From assembly GCA_900553285.1 (NCBI GenBank), contig USCX01000007.1:1-29571 (forward strand): a stretch of DNA of 29,571 bases, in the 5' to 3' direction. Position 1 is the first letter of the stretch. Every line of letters starts with the position of its first letter. Positions 7,151-16,951 of this stretch are shown piece by piece. The notes under the pieces were generated by a model. The model did not search any database, was not told the DNA's origin, and saw only the letters and a list, made by a program, of their open reading frames with translations. Source of the DNA: an uncultured Prevotella sp. Its GTDB lineage: Bacteria; Bacteroidota; Bacteroidia; Bacteroidales; Bacteroidaceae. The position numbers and the translations under genes are program-made.

Positions 7151-10100
7151 TCATCGTGTGAGGGTGAATTTTATGCTGATGCCGAAATCTTGTGTGACGG
7201 TGGGGTATGAGCTGGACGTGAGCAGTGGCCGGTTCATCTGTCGGTCGTAGTATGCGCTCAGGGTGAGGAACCGGCTTAGTGCGTAGTCGGCCGTGAAAGA
7301 GGCCTGGACCGCTTTGTTTCCGCTGGTAGCCTGGCTGCGTCGTGAAAGGATGTCGCGGTTAAGCGTGCTTTGGTCACGGAAGGTGAGGTCAAAACGCAGA
7401 TTGAGGTCGTTGCTGAATCCCGAATTGGCTTGCTGCTGGGTGTTTTGTGTGTCGCTGCTCTTGTTGCGTGATTTCCGTCGTGACTTCTTGCGCGGAGCGA
7501 AGAGTTTGAGGTCGGCAATCTTATAGCCGCAACCGATGACGAGGTCGTTCGAGCGGGTCTCGGTGAGTTGTTGTGAGGTCATGCTGAGGCTGAGCACGCG
7601 GGCTTTGCGGTATTCCGCAGAGAGTGTGAGGTTATTGTTGAACGTCATGTCGACACCCGCTAAGGGCGAGAATTGCTCGTTGATGGAAACCGTGCTTACG
7701 TCGTACATGCTGCTGGGTGTCGGGTCGCCGGTCGTAACGTCTTGAATGAAACCGATGGAGCCTATGTATGACATGAACGTCGAATAGGTGTTATACGCCC
7801 CGACGGCGTAGACGCTCTTATAAGAATGATTGATGTTGAAACTCTTGAAGATTTTTCTCATCTTGGGCAGTTTTGCCAGGCCGCTGTATTTGATGGACCA
7901 ATTGGGAAGTAAACGCTTTAAGGTGGGGAAAATGTCGAGAGAACTGCCCCCTCCGGCATAGGCCGACAGGAAGGCGGGAATCATGACTTCCGGGGCGTAG
8001 GGGCTTACTGTGCCGTTGGCCGGGTCGAAAGGCTTGCCTGCCAGGCTTGTGCCTTGCGGATAGGTGGCGTTGGCATATTGCGCTTCGACGCGTGTCCTGA
8101 ATTGTTCAAGCGAGTTGACAAACTTTTCGAACGTGGCACTCTTGTACCCATTGTTGGCGTCGCCCATGCTCTCGAACGCGCTGCCGATGCTGATGACGGT
8201 CATGTTGAAGCTCCCGCTTTCTTGTGTCGGCATTCCCTCGAACATATATTGTATGCTGCGCGAACGGTTGGTGGTCCGGGTGGCAGAGAGGTCGATTTTC
8301 AAGTCGGGGAGAGGCTCTATGGTCGCGCTGATCTGGAGGTTTTCTGTGAGGTTCGTGGTGGCCGGAGTGACAACGCTGTCGTTCGACACGAGCCAGCCGC
8401 GTTCGGCCGCACGGCGTATGTAGCTGTCGTCCGTAAAGCCGAAAGCGAAGTCTAACCCCGGTTGAAGGACGTCGGCGCTACGTTGCCCGAATACATCGCC
8501 AATGGTGGGTATGAAGCCGGGCAAGGTCATGCTGTAAGCGTTGCGATATGATATGTTGATGTTGCGGACCATCATGGCGACGCGGCTGGTAGCTTGTATG
8601 GCTTTGTACCAGAATTGGTCTTCGGGCTTGGGACCGGGGACGACGGTGATTTTTAGCTTGGCGGTATCTTTCGTGAGGATGACGATGTTGTTGGCGTCGT
8701 TCACTTTGTATTTGATGGGGTAGCGCTGGCCGTTTTGCCGGATGGCGTAGACACGGAGCTTTTTTGTTTTCTGGTTATGCGTGAGCAGGGTGGTCGTGTC
8801 AGGGCGTAGCTGGATTTCTTTTTGGAAATTCTTTTTCTCTTCTTTCTTTTTCTTGCTCGTGAATGACGAGGTGGAGAACTTGCGGTTGACCGATTTCAGG
8901 TAGGGCACGTAGTTATAGAGCTTCTCGAGATTGAAGCGCCCCGTCGTGTTGATAGTGCGTGAGTTTGAAATGGTGTTGCCAGTCGGGCAGCTGCCATCTT
9001 CCAGCTTGGCCCCGCGAGTCCAGTTGTAGGTGGCGTTATAGCTCGCGTCTGCCGTAATCCAGTCGAGAACGGGAATTTTGCTTAACGGTAGCCGCCAGGA
9101 TAGGTCGAAGGTCTGCTGATAGTCGAGCGGAGTGCCGAGTCCTTTTATGCTGTTCCACACGGAATCTTTCCATGCGTGGTAGCGGTCCGGGTAAAGGTCT
9201 TTATTGACCGCTGTGTACGGTTGTTCAATTTCAGCGTCGGTAGCTGAATTGAAACTCATGTGGAGGTTCTTGGTCAAGTCCCAGCGTAAGACAAAACTGC
9301 GGTTCCACAGGAAGTCGCTGGCCCAGGTCAGAGGAAGTGAGTTGTTCGTCAGATCTTCGAGGTCGCGTTCTTGCAGTTCATAATAATTCCGGGTGATGTC
9401 AGAATTGAACCCGATGTTTTGCGGGAGGTAGTTGAGGTCTTGTTCTTTGAAGATTTTCAACCACTTGCTTTTGCTCTTGATCAGTTTCTTGAAGGGTTTG
9501 AGGGGCTCGTAGTTAGGGGTATAATTATAGTTGAAGCTCCACTTCCAGTTGTCGTCTTTCTCCCATACAGTTGTTTCGCCGGTTGTCTGTTGGTGGCTAT
9601 GCGAGTAGCTGAACGAGAAGTTTGCCGGGTCGTAGGGCATGGGGTGACGTTTGGTCGAGATGTCAACACGGGCGTTGCTGATGCTGAAATTCTTATTGAT
9701 GACGACTTTGTCCGTAATGTTACGTAGTGAGTCACGTTCTCTGTCGCTGCCGAGCGCGTCAAGTGCGTCATCCATTTTCATATCAGAGTCGAGCGGGTTG
9801 TATTTCGGAACAGTGCGTTCTTTGCTGTAACTGTAGTAGATGGGAATTTGTACTTTGGCTTTATCGGGAAAGAAGCGGCCCATCTCGACGTTTGTCGTGA
9901 CGCTGTATTGATAGAGATTGTCTTGGCGGCGTTGGCTTACGCTTTCTTCGAGCCCTCCGAAGCCGGCAGTCTCGAGGTGGCCAGTCATGTTGACGCTGGC
10001 GAAGTCTGAAAGCTGGATATTCAGGTTGCCTTGTGCGGCCCATCCTCCTGAATTGGAAAACCCTTGGAGGCGGAGTTCGTTGGCCCATACCTCGGCGCTT

Positions 10101-13100
10101 TTTACCGCGCGGGAGTTGTTGCGCACACCAATCATAATGGTCCGCACTTCGCCGAGTGTCGGATTGCCCATAATGCTGATCTTGTTGTTGGGCTTGTCGC
10201 TGTCATATTCGGAATAGACGCGGCTGTATGAGGTGAGGCCTAACGCTTTTTGCTTGTTGCGATTCTTTTTTAGGTCTGTGAACTTGGTTAGATCGATGTC
10301 GAGCATGTTCTCTTCTGGCCATACGGCTCTCGCGCCAGTGGCCGATTGTGCGTAGTTCCCTGCGGGCGTGACGGTGAGTGGTATCTCATACTCGTAGAAG
10401 TTGCTCTTATAGTCGGATCCGAGACGGATAAACAGGCTCATTTGGCCGTTTTCCAGTGTGGGGTCTTCAGGCAATGCGTTGGCGTGGGCAAACATCTGGA
10501 TGTGTTTGTAGCGGCGCAGGTCGAGCATGGTGTTTTTGTAGACAGCGCGGGCATCGCCCGAGGCAAGGTTCTCGACAGTGAGCGAAAGGGCCTGCTCGTT
10601 TTCTTGGAGAATCTGGCTTTGTCCGGGGTCGACCACACGACTGATGCCGGGGGGAATGACGTAGTTCACGGGAGTTTTTTCCGTATTTTCTTCAAAATTT
10701 ACGGCTGCTACGCTGAGAGTTCCGCTTGTGGCAGGAGCTTCGCCCGTATACAATGCCTGTTCGTATGAGCGCCATTCGCCGCGTACGAGGTTGAGGGTTG
10801 CAAAACGGAGGACTACCGGATTGCGGAAATTGGTGAGGAACATGCGCATGAAGCGAATGCTTGTCAGGTCGTCGATGTTGCCGATGCGTTGAGCATACTG
10901 GTCGACAGGAATGCGGAAAAGATACCACGTGATCTCACGGGTGGAATCGTTGCGGAGCCTGACGTTGTTGGTCCGTTTGTCAACGATAAAATTTTCTCCG
11001 ACGTTCATATGCTCCGGGGCCAGTTTGACATGATACTGGTAGTACTTTTCGTATTCGTTCAGAGTATAGTCCTGGTTGATATCCTCGACGTCAGGAGTTG
11101 TCTTGTAGGTCGTACTGTAAGATTCCGGTGAGTGGTCCGAGTCAACCGAGTTGCCGTTCGGATTATTGATGTACTTATAGCGGTCGAGGATGGAGCGTTC
11201 TTGTGCGTCGTAGTCGGAGCCGCGAAAATAATGGTACTTGTCGCCGGACGGATTGTCGTATATGGAATCGTAGACAGCCTGTCTGACTCTTCCTTGAATT
11301 TGTGCGAGATATTGTTGGTAGGCAGGATACCTGGTCTCCTCGTCGCTGCTGAGGCCGTTGTATCCCACGTCTTGTTTCTGGCGGGACCCGCTGGATGTAT
11401 TGAAAGCGTATGTAACGGTACTTTGGTTCGGCACGCGTCCCCATACGGTTTCCGTGTAATAAGAAGGGTCGCCGTCAATGGGGAGTCCGCTTTCGTAAAA
11501 CATTTTTCCGTCGCGCAGTACGTCCTCGCTAACCTCTCCAAGATTGAAATAAAGGTCTCCGGAGTTATCCGTTCCGTTTTCGCGAGAATGGATAAACGGA
11601 TCCATCAGCCAGAATTCGATGTATTCGATATTGGCTGTCTCAAAGTCACTCGTCTCGATGCGTCGCATCATTCCGCCCCACCGGCTTTGCGGGTTTGAAA
11701 GGTGTCCGTCCGAATCAAGGTTGGGATCAAGGTTATACGGTCCGCGTTCTGTGGGGTAGAAAGCCACATTGAGCACTTCCATGGTGGAGGCTTCCTGATA
11801 GTTGAGGTCTTTGTTGGGATAGATTTCCCTTTTATAGACTTCGCGGACGTAAGGGTCTGACAGTTGGTTCAGGTCGCTTTTGATATGTGCCGGGGTGAGT
11901 GAAGATGAACGGCGTGTAAAGAGTGGATCGATATTGTACCATGCCATCAGGGCACGATTGTAGCCATAGCGGACGTCATTGGTATATTGCGATTCGGTGA
12001 AGAAAGAAGGGCAGGAGCTGAGAGTCCATTCGCGTGGGTCGGAGATGTCAATGTCATTACTTGTATTTTCGAAATCGTCGATATAAGAAGCGTTGCCTTG
12101 TGCACCTTTATTTTTTCCGGCGATGAGCTGGGCCACTTCGCCCGTGAAATTGATGGTTGAAGGAGCGGTACAATGTAGGAGCGGCAGTTTGTCAAGCATG
12201 TTTGTCAGCCATTGGCTTTGTTTTTTCCAGGACAGGTTGAATCCCCAAATTGTGTTATTGAGCGGTTCGCTGCCCATCGCCACTTTAGTGGTGAGAGGCT
12301 GTTCGCCAAGGTGCATAATCGTTCCTCCGATTTGGAAATTCTTCGAGAAGTCGTACTGCCAGTTGAGACCGAACATCGTTTTGCGAACCATGCCGTAGTC
12401 CGTGTTGCTTTCCGTGCTGACGTTGACCGCTGTCCCGGCGTCAATGATACTCTGGTTGATGATTTTGACGGTCCCCATACTGTAATCAACCGTGTAGTCA
12501 ACGTTTTCCGTGAGGACAACGCCTCCGGCAGTGACCACCACAGACCCTTCGGGGATATTGGTTGCGCCAAGTTGGATTTCACCTGCCGATGAGGCTTGGT
12601 ATTGCCCTGAAATCATGAATTTGTTCTTTTCGGCAATTTGTTTGGCTACGGTTTTGGTTGAATCATACAGTTCTTGGAATACGAACTTGTCTGCGACAGA
12701 ATTGTTCCCAATAGCTTGACGCAAGCCTTCACCAAAAGGCTCGACGAGAGGGAAGTAGACGCGCCCTGTCGTGTCGTTGATGGTATAGCCCGGAACGTAG
12801 TCAAAATAACCGTTCGGGTTGGCTCGGTCGTTATTGTCTAAGCGGTCAAGGCCCACCAGCGAGAGTATTTTTTTGTTTTTCAGCGACGGATCAGGTAAAT
12901 AGGAGAGATAGACTCCCGTGGTGTCGCTGAGGTACTTGATATCCAAGCGGAATTTGTCTTTTTTGATGGAGTAAGCGCCGAGCGAGTAAACGTTTTTCAT
13001 CATCAAGTCCCAGTTTCCCATGCGTGGCGTATTGGCTGTGTTCTTTAACGCTTTGACAAAGAGGGCTTGCGTATTGTCTTTCAAGTTGCTTGATAGCTCG

Positions 13101-14578
13101 CCGACTTGGTACGTTTGGCCGCGGTATGTGTATTCAAAGGCGACAGCCAGGACTTGGTCCGGTTGGAGTGTTGTTTTGAGAGATATATATCCTAAGGAAC
13201 GGTTGAGGGTGTATTCTGAACCTGACAGCAATCGTGCGTTCCCTAATTTCTCGTAATCGGTACCGCCTGCTAAGCCGGCACCATCAAGGGTCGCGTTGAC
13301 TTGTGTGATGTCACGCGCCGCAGCCAGAGTGGTGGTGACTGTCGTATAAAGGTTGTTCGCCGAGTTGGACGGAAGGCCGGAACCCCCTGTGCCTGCCCAC
13401 ATCGGATTGCTGATTTTACTACCTTCACCCAAGTCCGTGAAAGCAACTACGTTTCGGGTGTTTGTTGAGGTTCCGCTCTTGTTTGTCACCCAGACTTCGA
13501 TGCGATTGATGTTGATGCCCGACATGATGTTGGGCAAGCTTCTCATGTTCTCATCATAATGGTCGTGAAAGTATTGTGCAAGGAAGAAGTGACGGTTTTC
13601 TTCGTAGTCGTCAGCCGAGAATTCGTAATTCGTGACTTGCACGCCGCCTTTCGACGAAACACTTTGGCTACTGGATTTTTTTTGAGAAACAACGGTCTGT
13701 AATTTCAACTTGCCGAATTGCAGGTCCGTACGCACACCGAATAAAGATGAGGCACCTCGGATAAGTGACGAATTGGTGGGCATGGATACATTTCCGGCTT
13801 CCACGAGTTTAATGATTTCGTCTTCCTTGCCTTCGTAACGCAGTTTGAGGCTTTGTGCGTCAAAATCGAAAGTAGACTCGGTGTTGTAATTGAAATTGAG
13901 GTTTACTTTGTCGCCGACTTTACCCGTGACGTTCAGATTGACTTCTTCGTCGAAGTCAAAGCCAAAGACTTTGCGGTTCCGTTCTGCCAGTGAGGGGTTG
14001 TCTACTTTGCGCGTGTTGGCTCCGATTTTCAGTCCGGCAGATCCTTGTGTCTTGATTTGTACGCCGCCCGGCCCGAATATCTTCTCCGCCGGACCGAGAT
14101 TGAATTTCATGTCGGTAAAATCGAACTTGTCTTTCCCTTCTGCGTTCTTGAATTCTTCTTCGTTCTTTTGTTTGTAGTAGGCTTGCATTGAACGGCGCAT
14201 CGTCCAGTCGCGATATTCTTCGGCTGTCATGTAGAAGGGAGCTTCGAGAAAGGATTCCCCAAGTCTGGTGCCTACTTTGTAGGTGTTAGTTTGTTCGTCG
14301 TAGGTCGTTTCAGATTTGAGGTTGTCAGGATCTTTGAGATCTGTGGCTTTCTCGTCCAAATCCTTTTCCGTGCGGGCCACAGTGCGCTTCACTTTGACAC
14401 GAGGGGTGGTGGCTGTGTCGGGGGGAGCGGCTGCGGCTTCTTCTGTGTTTATGCTGCTGTTTTCCCGGGCTTGATGGAGTAGAGACAAAAGGGGGGTGGC
14501 CGACAGGCAGGCGAAGAGGTACAGGCCTGCGACTATCAGTAGGATGTGGCGTAGAAATGAAGGCGTGCGGAGTTTCAT
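7151..14578 (-). CDS. sprA: Type IX secretion translocon SprA (Sov)
   Basis: SprA is the giant 36-strand outer-membrane barrel through which T9SS cargo is exported. The product is 2475 aa, close to the roughly 2400-2500 aa of SprA and Sov. The N-terminus has one membrane-spanning export signal (LRHILLIVAGLYLFACLSAT). A SprA_N-type region follows at about 155-310 (FNLGPAEKIFGPGGVQIKTQ, NRKVFGFDFDEEVNLNVTGK, SLIRGASSLFGVRTDLQFGK), and a related stretch comes near 725-850 (MFGLNWQYDFSKNFQIGGTI, SYIDDFENTSNDIDI). The rest alternates aromatic and polar residues as in a large beta barrel, ending FGISIKFTLTR. It starts 17 bp after the ruvA stop, and ruvA-sprA linkage is conserved in Bacteroidota. 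A hairpin terminator lies 61 bp downstream. A plug protein and a PorD-like protein are encoded nearby. No frameshift or stop interrupts the frame. Confidence 0.97.
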   Translation of the reverse strand: MKLRTPSFLRHILLIVAGLYLFACLSATPLLSLLHQARENSSINTEEAAAAPPDTATTPRVKVKRTVARTEKDLDEKATDLKDPDNLKSETTYDEQTNTYKVGTRLGESFLEAPFYMTAEEYRDWTMRRSMQAYYKQKNEEEFKNAEGKDKFDFTDMKFNLGPAEKIFGPGGVQIKTQGSAGLKIGANTRKVDNPSLAERNRKVFGFDFDEEVNLNVTGKVGDKVNLNFNYNTESTFDFDAQSLKLRYEGKEDEIIKLVEAGNVSMPTNSSLIRGASSLFGVRTDLQFGKLKLQTVVSQKKSSSQSVSSKGGVQVTNYEFSADDYEENRHFFLAQYFHDHYDENMRSLPNIMSGININRIEVWVTNKSGTSTNTRNVVAFTDLGEGSKISNPMWAGTGGSGLPSNSANNLYTTVTTTLAAARDITQVNATLDGAGLAGGTDYEKLGNARLLSGSEYTLNRSLGYISLKTTLQPDQVLAVAFEYTYRGQTYQVGELSSNLKDNTQALFVKALKNTANTPRMGNWDLMMKNVYSLGAYSIKKDKFRLDIKYLSDTTGVYLSYLPDPSLKNKKILSLVGLDRLDNNDRANPNGYFDYVPGYTINDTTGRVYFPLVEPFGEGLRQAIGNNSVADKFVFQELYDSTKTVAKQIAEKNKFMISGQYQASSAGEIQLGATNIPEGSVVVTAGGVVLTENVDYTVDYSMGTVKIINQSIIDAGTAVNVSTESNTDYGMVRKTMFGLNWQYDFSKNFQIGGTIMHLGEQPLTTKVAMGSEPLNNTIWGFNLSWKKQSQWLTNMLDKLPLLHCTAPSTINFTGEVAQLIAGKNKGAQGNASYIDDFENTSNDIDISDPREWTLSSCPSFFTESQYTNDVRYGYNRALMAWYNIDPLFTRRSSSLTPAHIKSDLNQLSDPYVREVYKREIYPNKDLNYQEASTMEVLNVAFYPTERGPYNLDPNLDSDGHLSNPQSRWGGMMRRIETSDFETANIEYIEFWLMDPFIHSRENGTDNSGDLYFNLGEVSEDVLRDGKMFYESGLPIDGDPSYYTETVWGRVPNQSTVTYAFNTSSGSRQKQDVGYNGLSSDEETRYPAYQQYLAQIQGRVRQAVYDSIYDNPSGDKYHYFRGSDYDAQERSILDRYKYINNPNGNSVDSDHSPESYSTTYKTTPDVEDINQDYTLNEYEKYYQYHVKLAPEHMNVGENFIVDKRTNNVRLRNDSTREITWYLFRIPVDQYAQRIGNIDDLTSIRFMRMFLTNFRNPVVLRFATLNLVRGEWRSYEQALYTGEAPATSGTLSVAAVNFEENTEKTPVNYVIPPGISRVVDPGQSQILQENEQALSLTVENLASGDARAVYKNTMLDLRRYKHIQMFAHANALPEDPTLENGQMSLFIRLGSDYKSNFYEYEIPLTVTPAGNYAQSATGARAVWPEENMLDIDLTKFTDLKKNRNKQKALGLTSYSRVYSEYDSDKPNNKISIMGNPTLGEVRTIMIGVRNNSRAVKSAEVWANELRLQGFSNSGGWAAQGNLNIQLSDFASVNMTGHLETAGFGGLEESVSQRRQDNLYQYSVTTNVEMGRFFPDKAKVQIPIYYSYSKERTVPKYNPLDSDMKMDDALDALGSDRERDSLRNITDKVVINKNFSISNARVDISTKRHPMPYDPANFSFSYSHSHQQTTGETTVWEKDDNWKWSFNYNYTPNYEPLKPFKKLIKSKSKWLKIFKEQDLNYLPQNIGFNSDITRNYYELQERDLEDLTNNSLPLTWASDFLWNRSFVLRWDLTKNLHMSFNSATDAEIEQPYTAVNKDLYPDRYHAWKDSVWNSIKGLGTPLDYQQTFDLSWRLPLSKIPVLDWITADASYNATYNWTRGAKLEDGSCPTGNTISNSRTINTTGRFNLEKLYNYVPYLKSVNRKFSTSSFTSKKKKEEKKNFQKEIQLRPDTTTLLTHNQKTKKLRVYAIRQNGQRYPIKYKVNDANNIVILTKDTAKLKITVVPGPKPEDQFWYKAIQATSRVAMMVRNINISYRNAYSMTLPGFIPTIGDVFGQRSADVLQPGLDFAFGFTDDSYIRRAAERGWLVSNDSVVTPATTNLTENLQISATIEPLPDLKIDLSATRTTNRSRSIQYMFEGMPTQESGSFNMTVISIGSAFESMGDANNGYKSATFEKFVNSLEQFRTRVEAQYANATYPQGTSLAGKPFDPANGTVSPYAPEVMIPAFLSAYAGGGSSLDIFPTLKRLLPNWSIKYSGLAKLPKMRKIFKSFNINHSYKSVYAVGAYNTYSTFMSYIGSIGFIQDVTTGDPTPSSMYDVSTVSINEQFSPLAGVDMTFNNNLTLSAEYRKARVLSLSMTSQQLTETRSNDLVIGCGYKIADLKLFAPRKKSRRKSRNKSSDTQNTQQQANSGFSNDLNLRFDLTFRDQSTLNRDILSRRSQATSGNKAVQASFTADYALSRFLTLSAYYDRQMNRPLLTSSSYPTVTQDFGISIKFTLTR

Positions 14579-14595
14579 TTGCGCAGAGACGGATC

Positions 14596-15192
14596 CTATA
14601 ACATTTTGAGCGCTTGCTTGATGATTTGCTCCACAGGAAGGCTGGGCGACTCTTTAATGATGGACATGACTGTTTTCTGCACGGGAGCTTGTGGAAAACC
14701 TAACATCGTCAGTGCGGCTACGGCCTCTTCGACGACTTCTTTGTTCCCCATAACGTGTGAGGTGCCTGGTTCCGCATTCTCACCGCCCATGGTCAACGTT
14801 ATTTTGTCTTTCAGCTCTACGATGATGCGTTGAGCCGCTTTGGGGCCTATCCCTTTCACGCTTTTCAGCAGGCGATCGTTTTCCGTGCGGATGGCGTTGC
14901 ACAGTTCCGCCGGTGTAAAAGCCGAAAGTACGGTGCGGGCCGTTTGTCCGCCGATGCTGGACACGCCAATCAGCAATAGAAAAAGTTCGCGCTCTTGTTT
15001 CGTTGCGAAGCCATACAGCTGATGGGCGTCTTCGCGTATGGCCTCGTAAACATAAAGTCGGGTTTCCTTCTTCCCTTGAATGGCGGAATAGGTGTTGAGT
15101 GAGATGAACAGCCCGAACCCCATGCCATTGCAGTCTATGACGGCTTGTGTAGGAGTGAGTTCGGCCACTGTTCCCCGGATATATTCAATCAT
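14596..15192 (-). CDS. ruvA: Holliday junction branch-migration protein RuvA
   Basis: RuvA binds four-way DNA junctions as a tetramer and loads the RuvB motor. At 198 aa it has the usual three parts: an OB-fold domain (MIEYIRGTVAELTPTQAVID, then GMGFGLFIS), a double helix-hairpin-helix domain (LIGVSSIGGQTARTVLS at about 95 and LLKSVKGIGPKAAQRIIVEL at about 128), and a small flexible C-terminal RuvB-contact domain (KEVVEEAVAALTMLGFPQAP). It is followed by sprA after 17 bp and is probably co-transcribed with it. The 98 bp upstream are AT-rich (a long A7T6 run near 15246-15258), with no exact TAnnTTTG box seen. Confidence 0.97.
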   Translation of the reverse strand: MIEYIRGTVAELTPTQAVIDCNGMGFGLFISLNTYSAIQGKKETRLYVYEAIREDAHQLYGFATKQERELFLLLIGVSSIGGQTARTVLSAFTPAELCNAIRTENDRLLKSVKGIGPKAAQRIIVELKDKITLTMGGENAEPGTSHVMGNKEVVEEAVAALTMLGFPQAPVQKTVMSIIKESPSLPVEQIIKQALKML

Positions 15193-15290
15193 GTTCGGCT
15201 AAGTTCTGATTGTTGTAGCAGTCCTCTTTTCTTGTTCAAACGGTGAAAAAATTTTTTTATTGTGGTCTTTGTCTACTTTGAGGTGATGTT

Positions 15291-15956
15291 TTATTCTTTG
15301 CCTTTTTGTGTGGAGGTTTCTTCACCTTTCAGCGTCGGCAGGCTCAGCTTGTATTTGACCGCCAGGCAACGTATGAGAATGACCATTCCGCCGCTTACGC
15401 AAGAAGTGACAATTTCGTCGCATTTGTAGTGGTTGCAGAGGATGTAGGTCATACCGCCAATCACACAGGCGAGGGCATATATCTCCTTGCGGAAAATGAG
15501 CGGAACTTCGTTGATGAATACGTCGCGCAACATACCTCCGGCTGCACCTGTCATGGTTCCCATGATGATTGCGGTCCACCATGGCAGGCCGCATTGAAGC
15601 GTTTTCTCAATGCCGACTACTGTGAAAAGTGCTAAGCCGACGGTGTCGAAGAGAAACCACGTAACCTCTTGCCGGATGAGCTGTCGTCCGAAAGCCAGGA
15701 CCCAGAGCAGTGCCAAGGCCGAGCATATAAGATAAAACGGATTAGTCATCCAGAAGGGGGTTAATCCGAGCATGACGTCGCGCATGGTTCCTCCGCCGAC
15801 GGCTGTGGTCAGGCCGACGACGTATGCGCCGAAGAGATCAAAGTGTTTGGCCGAGGCCAATCGGATTCCTGAGATGGCGAACGCGAAAGTGCCGACAAAA
15901 TCCATAATTTGAGTGAACGTCGGGAGTTCTAGCGTGGAAACAAGGTCGAAAGCCAT
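15291..15956 (-). CDS. Trimeric intracellular cation (TRIC/UPF0126, YicG-like) channel family protein
   Basis: This inner-membrane protein of 221 aa has about seven hydrophobic helices. It shows the internal repeat of the UPF0126/TRIC family, each half carrying a glycine-rich motif: TAVGGGTMRDVMLG in the first half and GAAGGMLRDVFINEVP in the second. Family members are homotrimeric cation channels with relatives in animal sarcoplasmic reticulum; some bacterial members have been linked to glycine uptake, so the substrate is open. The C-terminal tail (LKGEETSTQKGKE) is charged and probably cytoplasmic. It starts 17 bp after the hydroxyacid dehydrogenase stop and looks like the last gene of the plug operon. 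Confidence 0.9.
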   Translation of the reverse strand: MAFDLVSTLELPTFTQIMDFVGTFAFAISGIRLASAKHFDLFGAYVVGLTTAVGGGTMRDVMLGLTPFWMTNPFYLICSALALLWVLAFGRQLIRQEVTWFLFDTVGLALFTVVGIEKTLQCGLPWWTAIIMGTMTGAAGGMLRDVFINEVPLIFRKEIYALACVIGGMTYILCNHYKCDEIVTSCVSGGMVILIRCLAVKYKLSLPTLKGEETSTQKGKE

Positions 15957-15973
15957 AGTTGGCGAGAGTGGGT

Positions 15974-16951
15974 TTAGGGATTGACAACGTTTGTGGGATG
16001 ACCGTCAAGAATGTGGCGGATATTGTCGGCGATGAGCTGTATGAGTCTTTGTCGGGATTCGAGCGAGGCCCACCCGAGGTGGGGCGTAATATAGCAGCGG
16101 GGGGCTGACAACAAAGGGTGTTTGGGCTGTGGTGGCTCTTCCGAGAGGACGTCGCCACAGTAAGCACCGAGGATTCCGTCGTGCAAGGCGTCGGCCACGG
16201 CTTTATCGTCAATGAGGCGGCCGCGTGCGGTGTTGAGCAGGATTAGTCCGGGGTGGCAGTCGTTCAGAAGTGTCTTGTTGACGAAGGCTTCATTCTGAGG
16301 GGTGAGCGGGCAGTTAAGGCTGACCACGTGACAGCGGCGGAACAGGGAACGAAGATCGGTTGGCGTGACGTAGTCCGGGAGGACAGAGGACGGCTTTGAG
16401 GTTGCCGCGAGGATGGACATGCCGAAAGCGTGGGCCAGCCGGGCCACGGCCTGACCTATGTGGCCGAATCCGACGATGCCCATCGTCTTTCCGTGAAGTT
16501 CGGTCAGGGGGTCGTTCCAACAACAAAAGTCTTTACTCTTGCTCCACCAGCCGCTGCGCGTGGCGTCCGCGTATTTGCCGACGTGATTGGTCGCTTCGAG
16601 CAGAAGGGCGATAGCCATTTGTGCGACAGACTCTGTGCCGTATCCTGCGGCGTTACAGACAGGGATGCCGTGTTCGCGGGCGGCGGCGACGTCGATGACG
16701 TCGTAACCTGTGGCCGCCACACAAACGGCGCGAAGGCGGGGCAACTGCCCGAAGTGGGCTTGGGTCAGTTGCGTTTTATTGACGATGAGAATGTCAGCCT
16801 CTTTGGCCCGTGTGATCACGTCGGCAGGAGCTGTGCGGTCGTAGACGGTGAAATGGCCCAGTTCTTCGAAAAGGGACCAGTCCGCATCACCGGGATTCAA
16901 GGTATAGCCGTCGAGAAATACGATGTTGATAGGGTGTTGAGGGCGTGTCAT
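15974..16951 (-). CDS. D-2-hydroxyacid dehydrogenase (glycerate dehydrogenase/hydroxypyruvate reductase-like)
   Basis: This cytoplasmic NAD(P)-dependent oxidoreductase is 325 aa. The Rossmann glycine motif is GFGHIG (161-166). The catalytic set is complete: Arg243 in NTARGRLID, Glu272 in DVLSEEPP and His291 in PHLGWAS. The segment NKTQL...VAATGYDVIDVAAAREHGIPV is typical of the hydroxypyruvate/glycerate reductase branch. The second Rossmann strand ends LAATSKPSS with no acidic residue, which may mean it accepts NADPH; this is inference. Its start codon overlaps the stop of the plug gene by 4 bp, so translation is probably coupled. The exact substrate cannot be told from sequence. Confidence 0.9.
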   Translation of the reverse strand: MTRPQHPINIVFLDGYTLNPGDADWSLFEELGHFTVYDRTAPADVITRAKEADILIVNKTQLTQAHFGQLPRLRAVCVAATGYDVIDVAAAREHGIPVCNAAGYGTESVAQMAIALLLEATNHVGKYADATRSGWWSKSKDFCCWNDPLTELHGKTMGIVGFGHIGQAVARLAHAFGMSILAATSKPSSVLPDYVTPTDLRSLFRRCHVVSLNCPLTPQNEAFVNKTLLNDCHPGLILLNTARGRLIDDKAVADALHDGILGAYCGDVLSEEPPQPKHPLLSAPRCYITPHLGWASLESRQRLIQLIADNIRHILDGHPTNVVNP

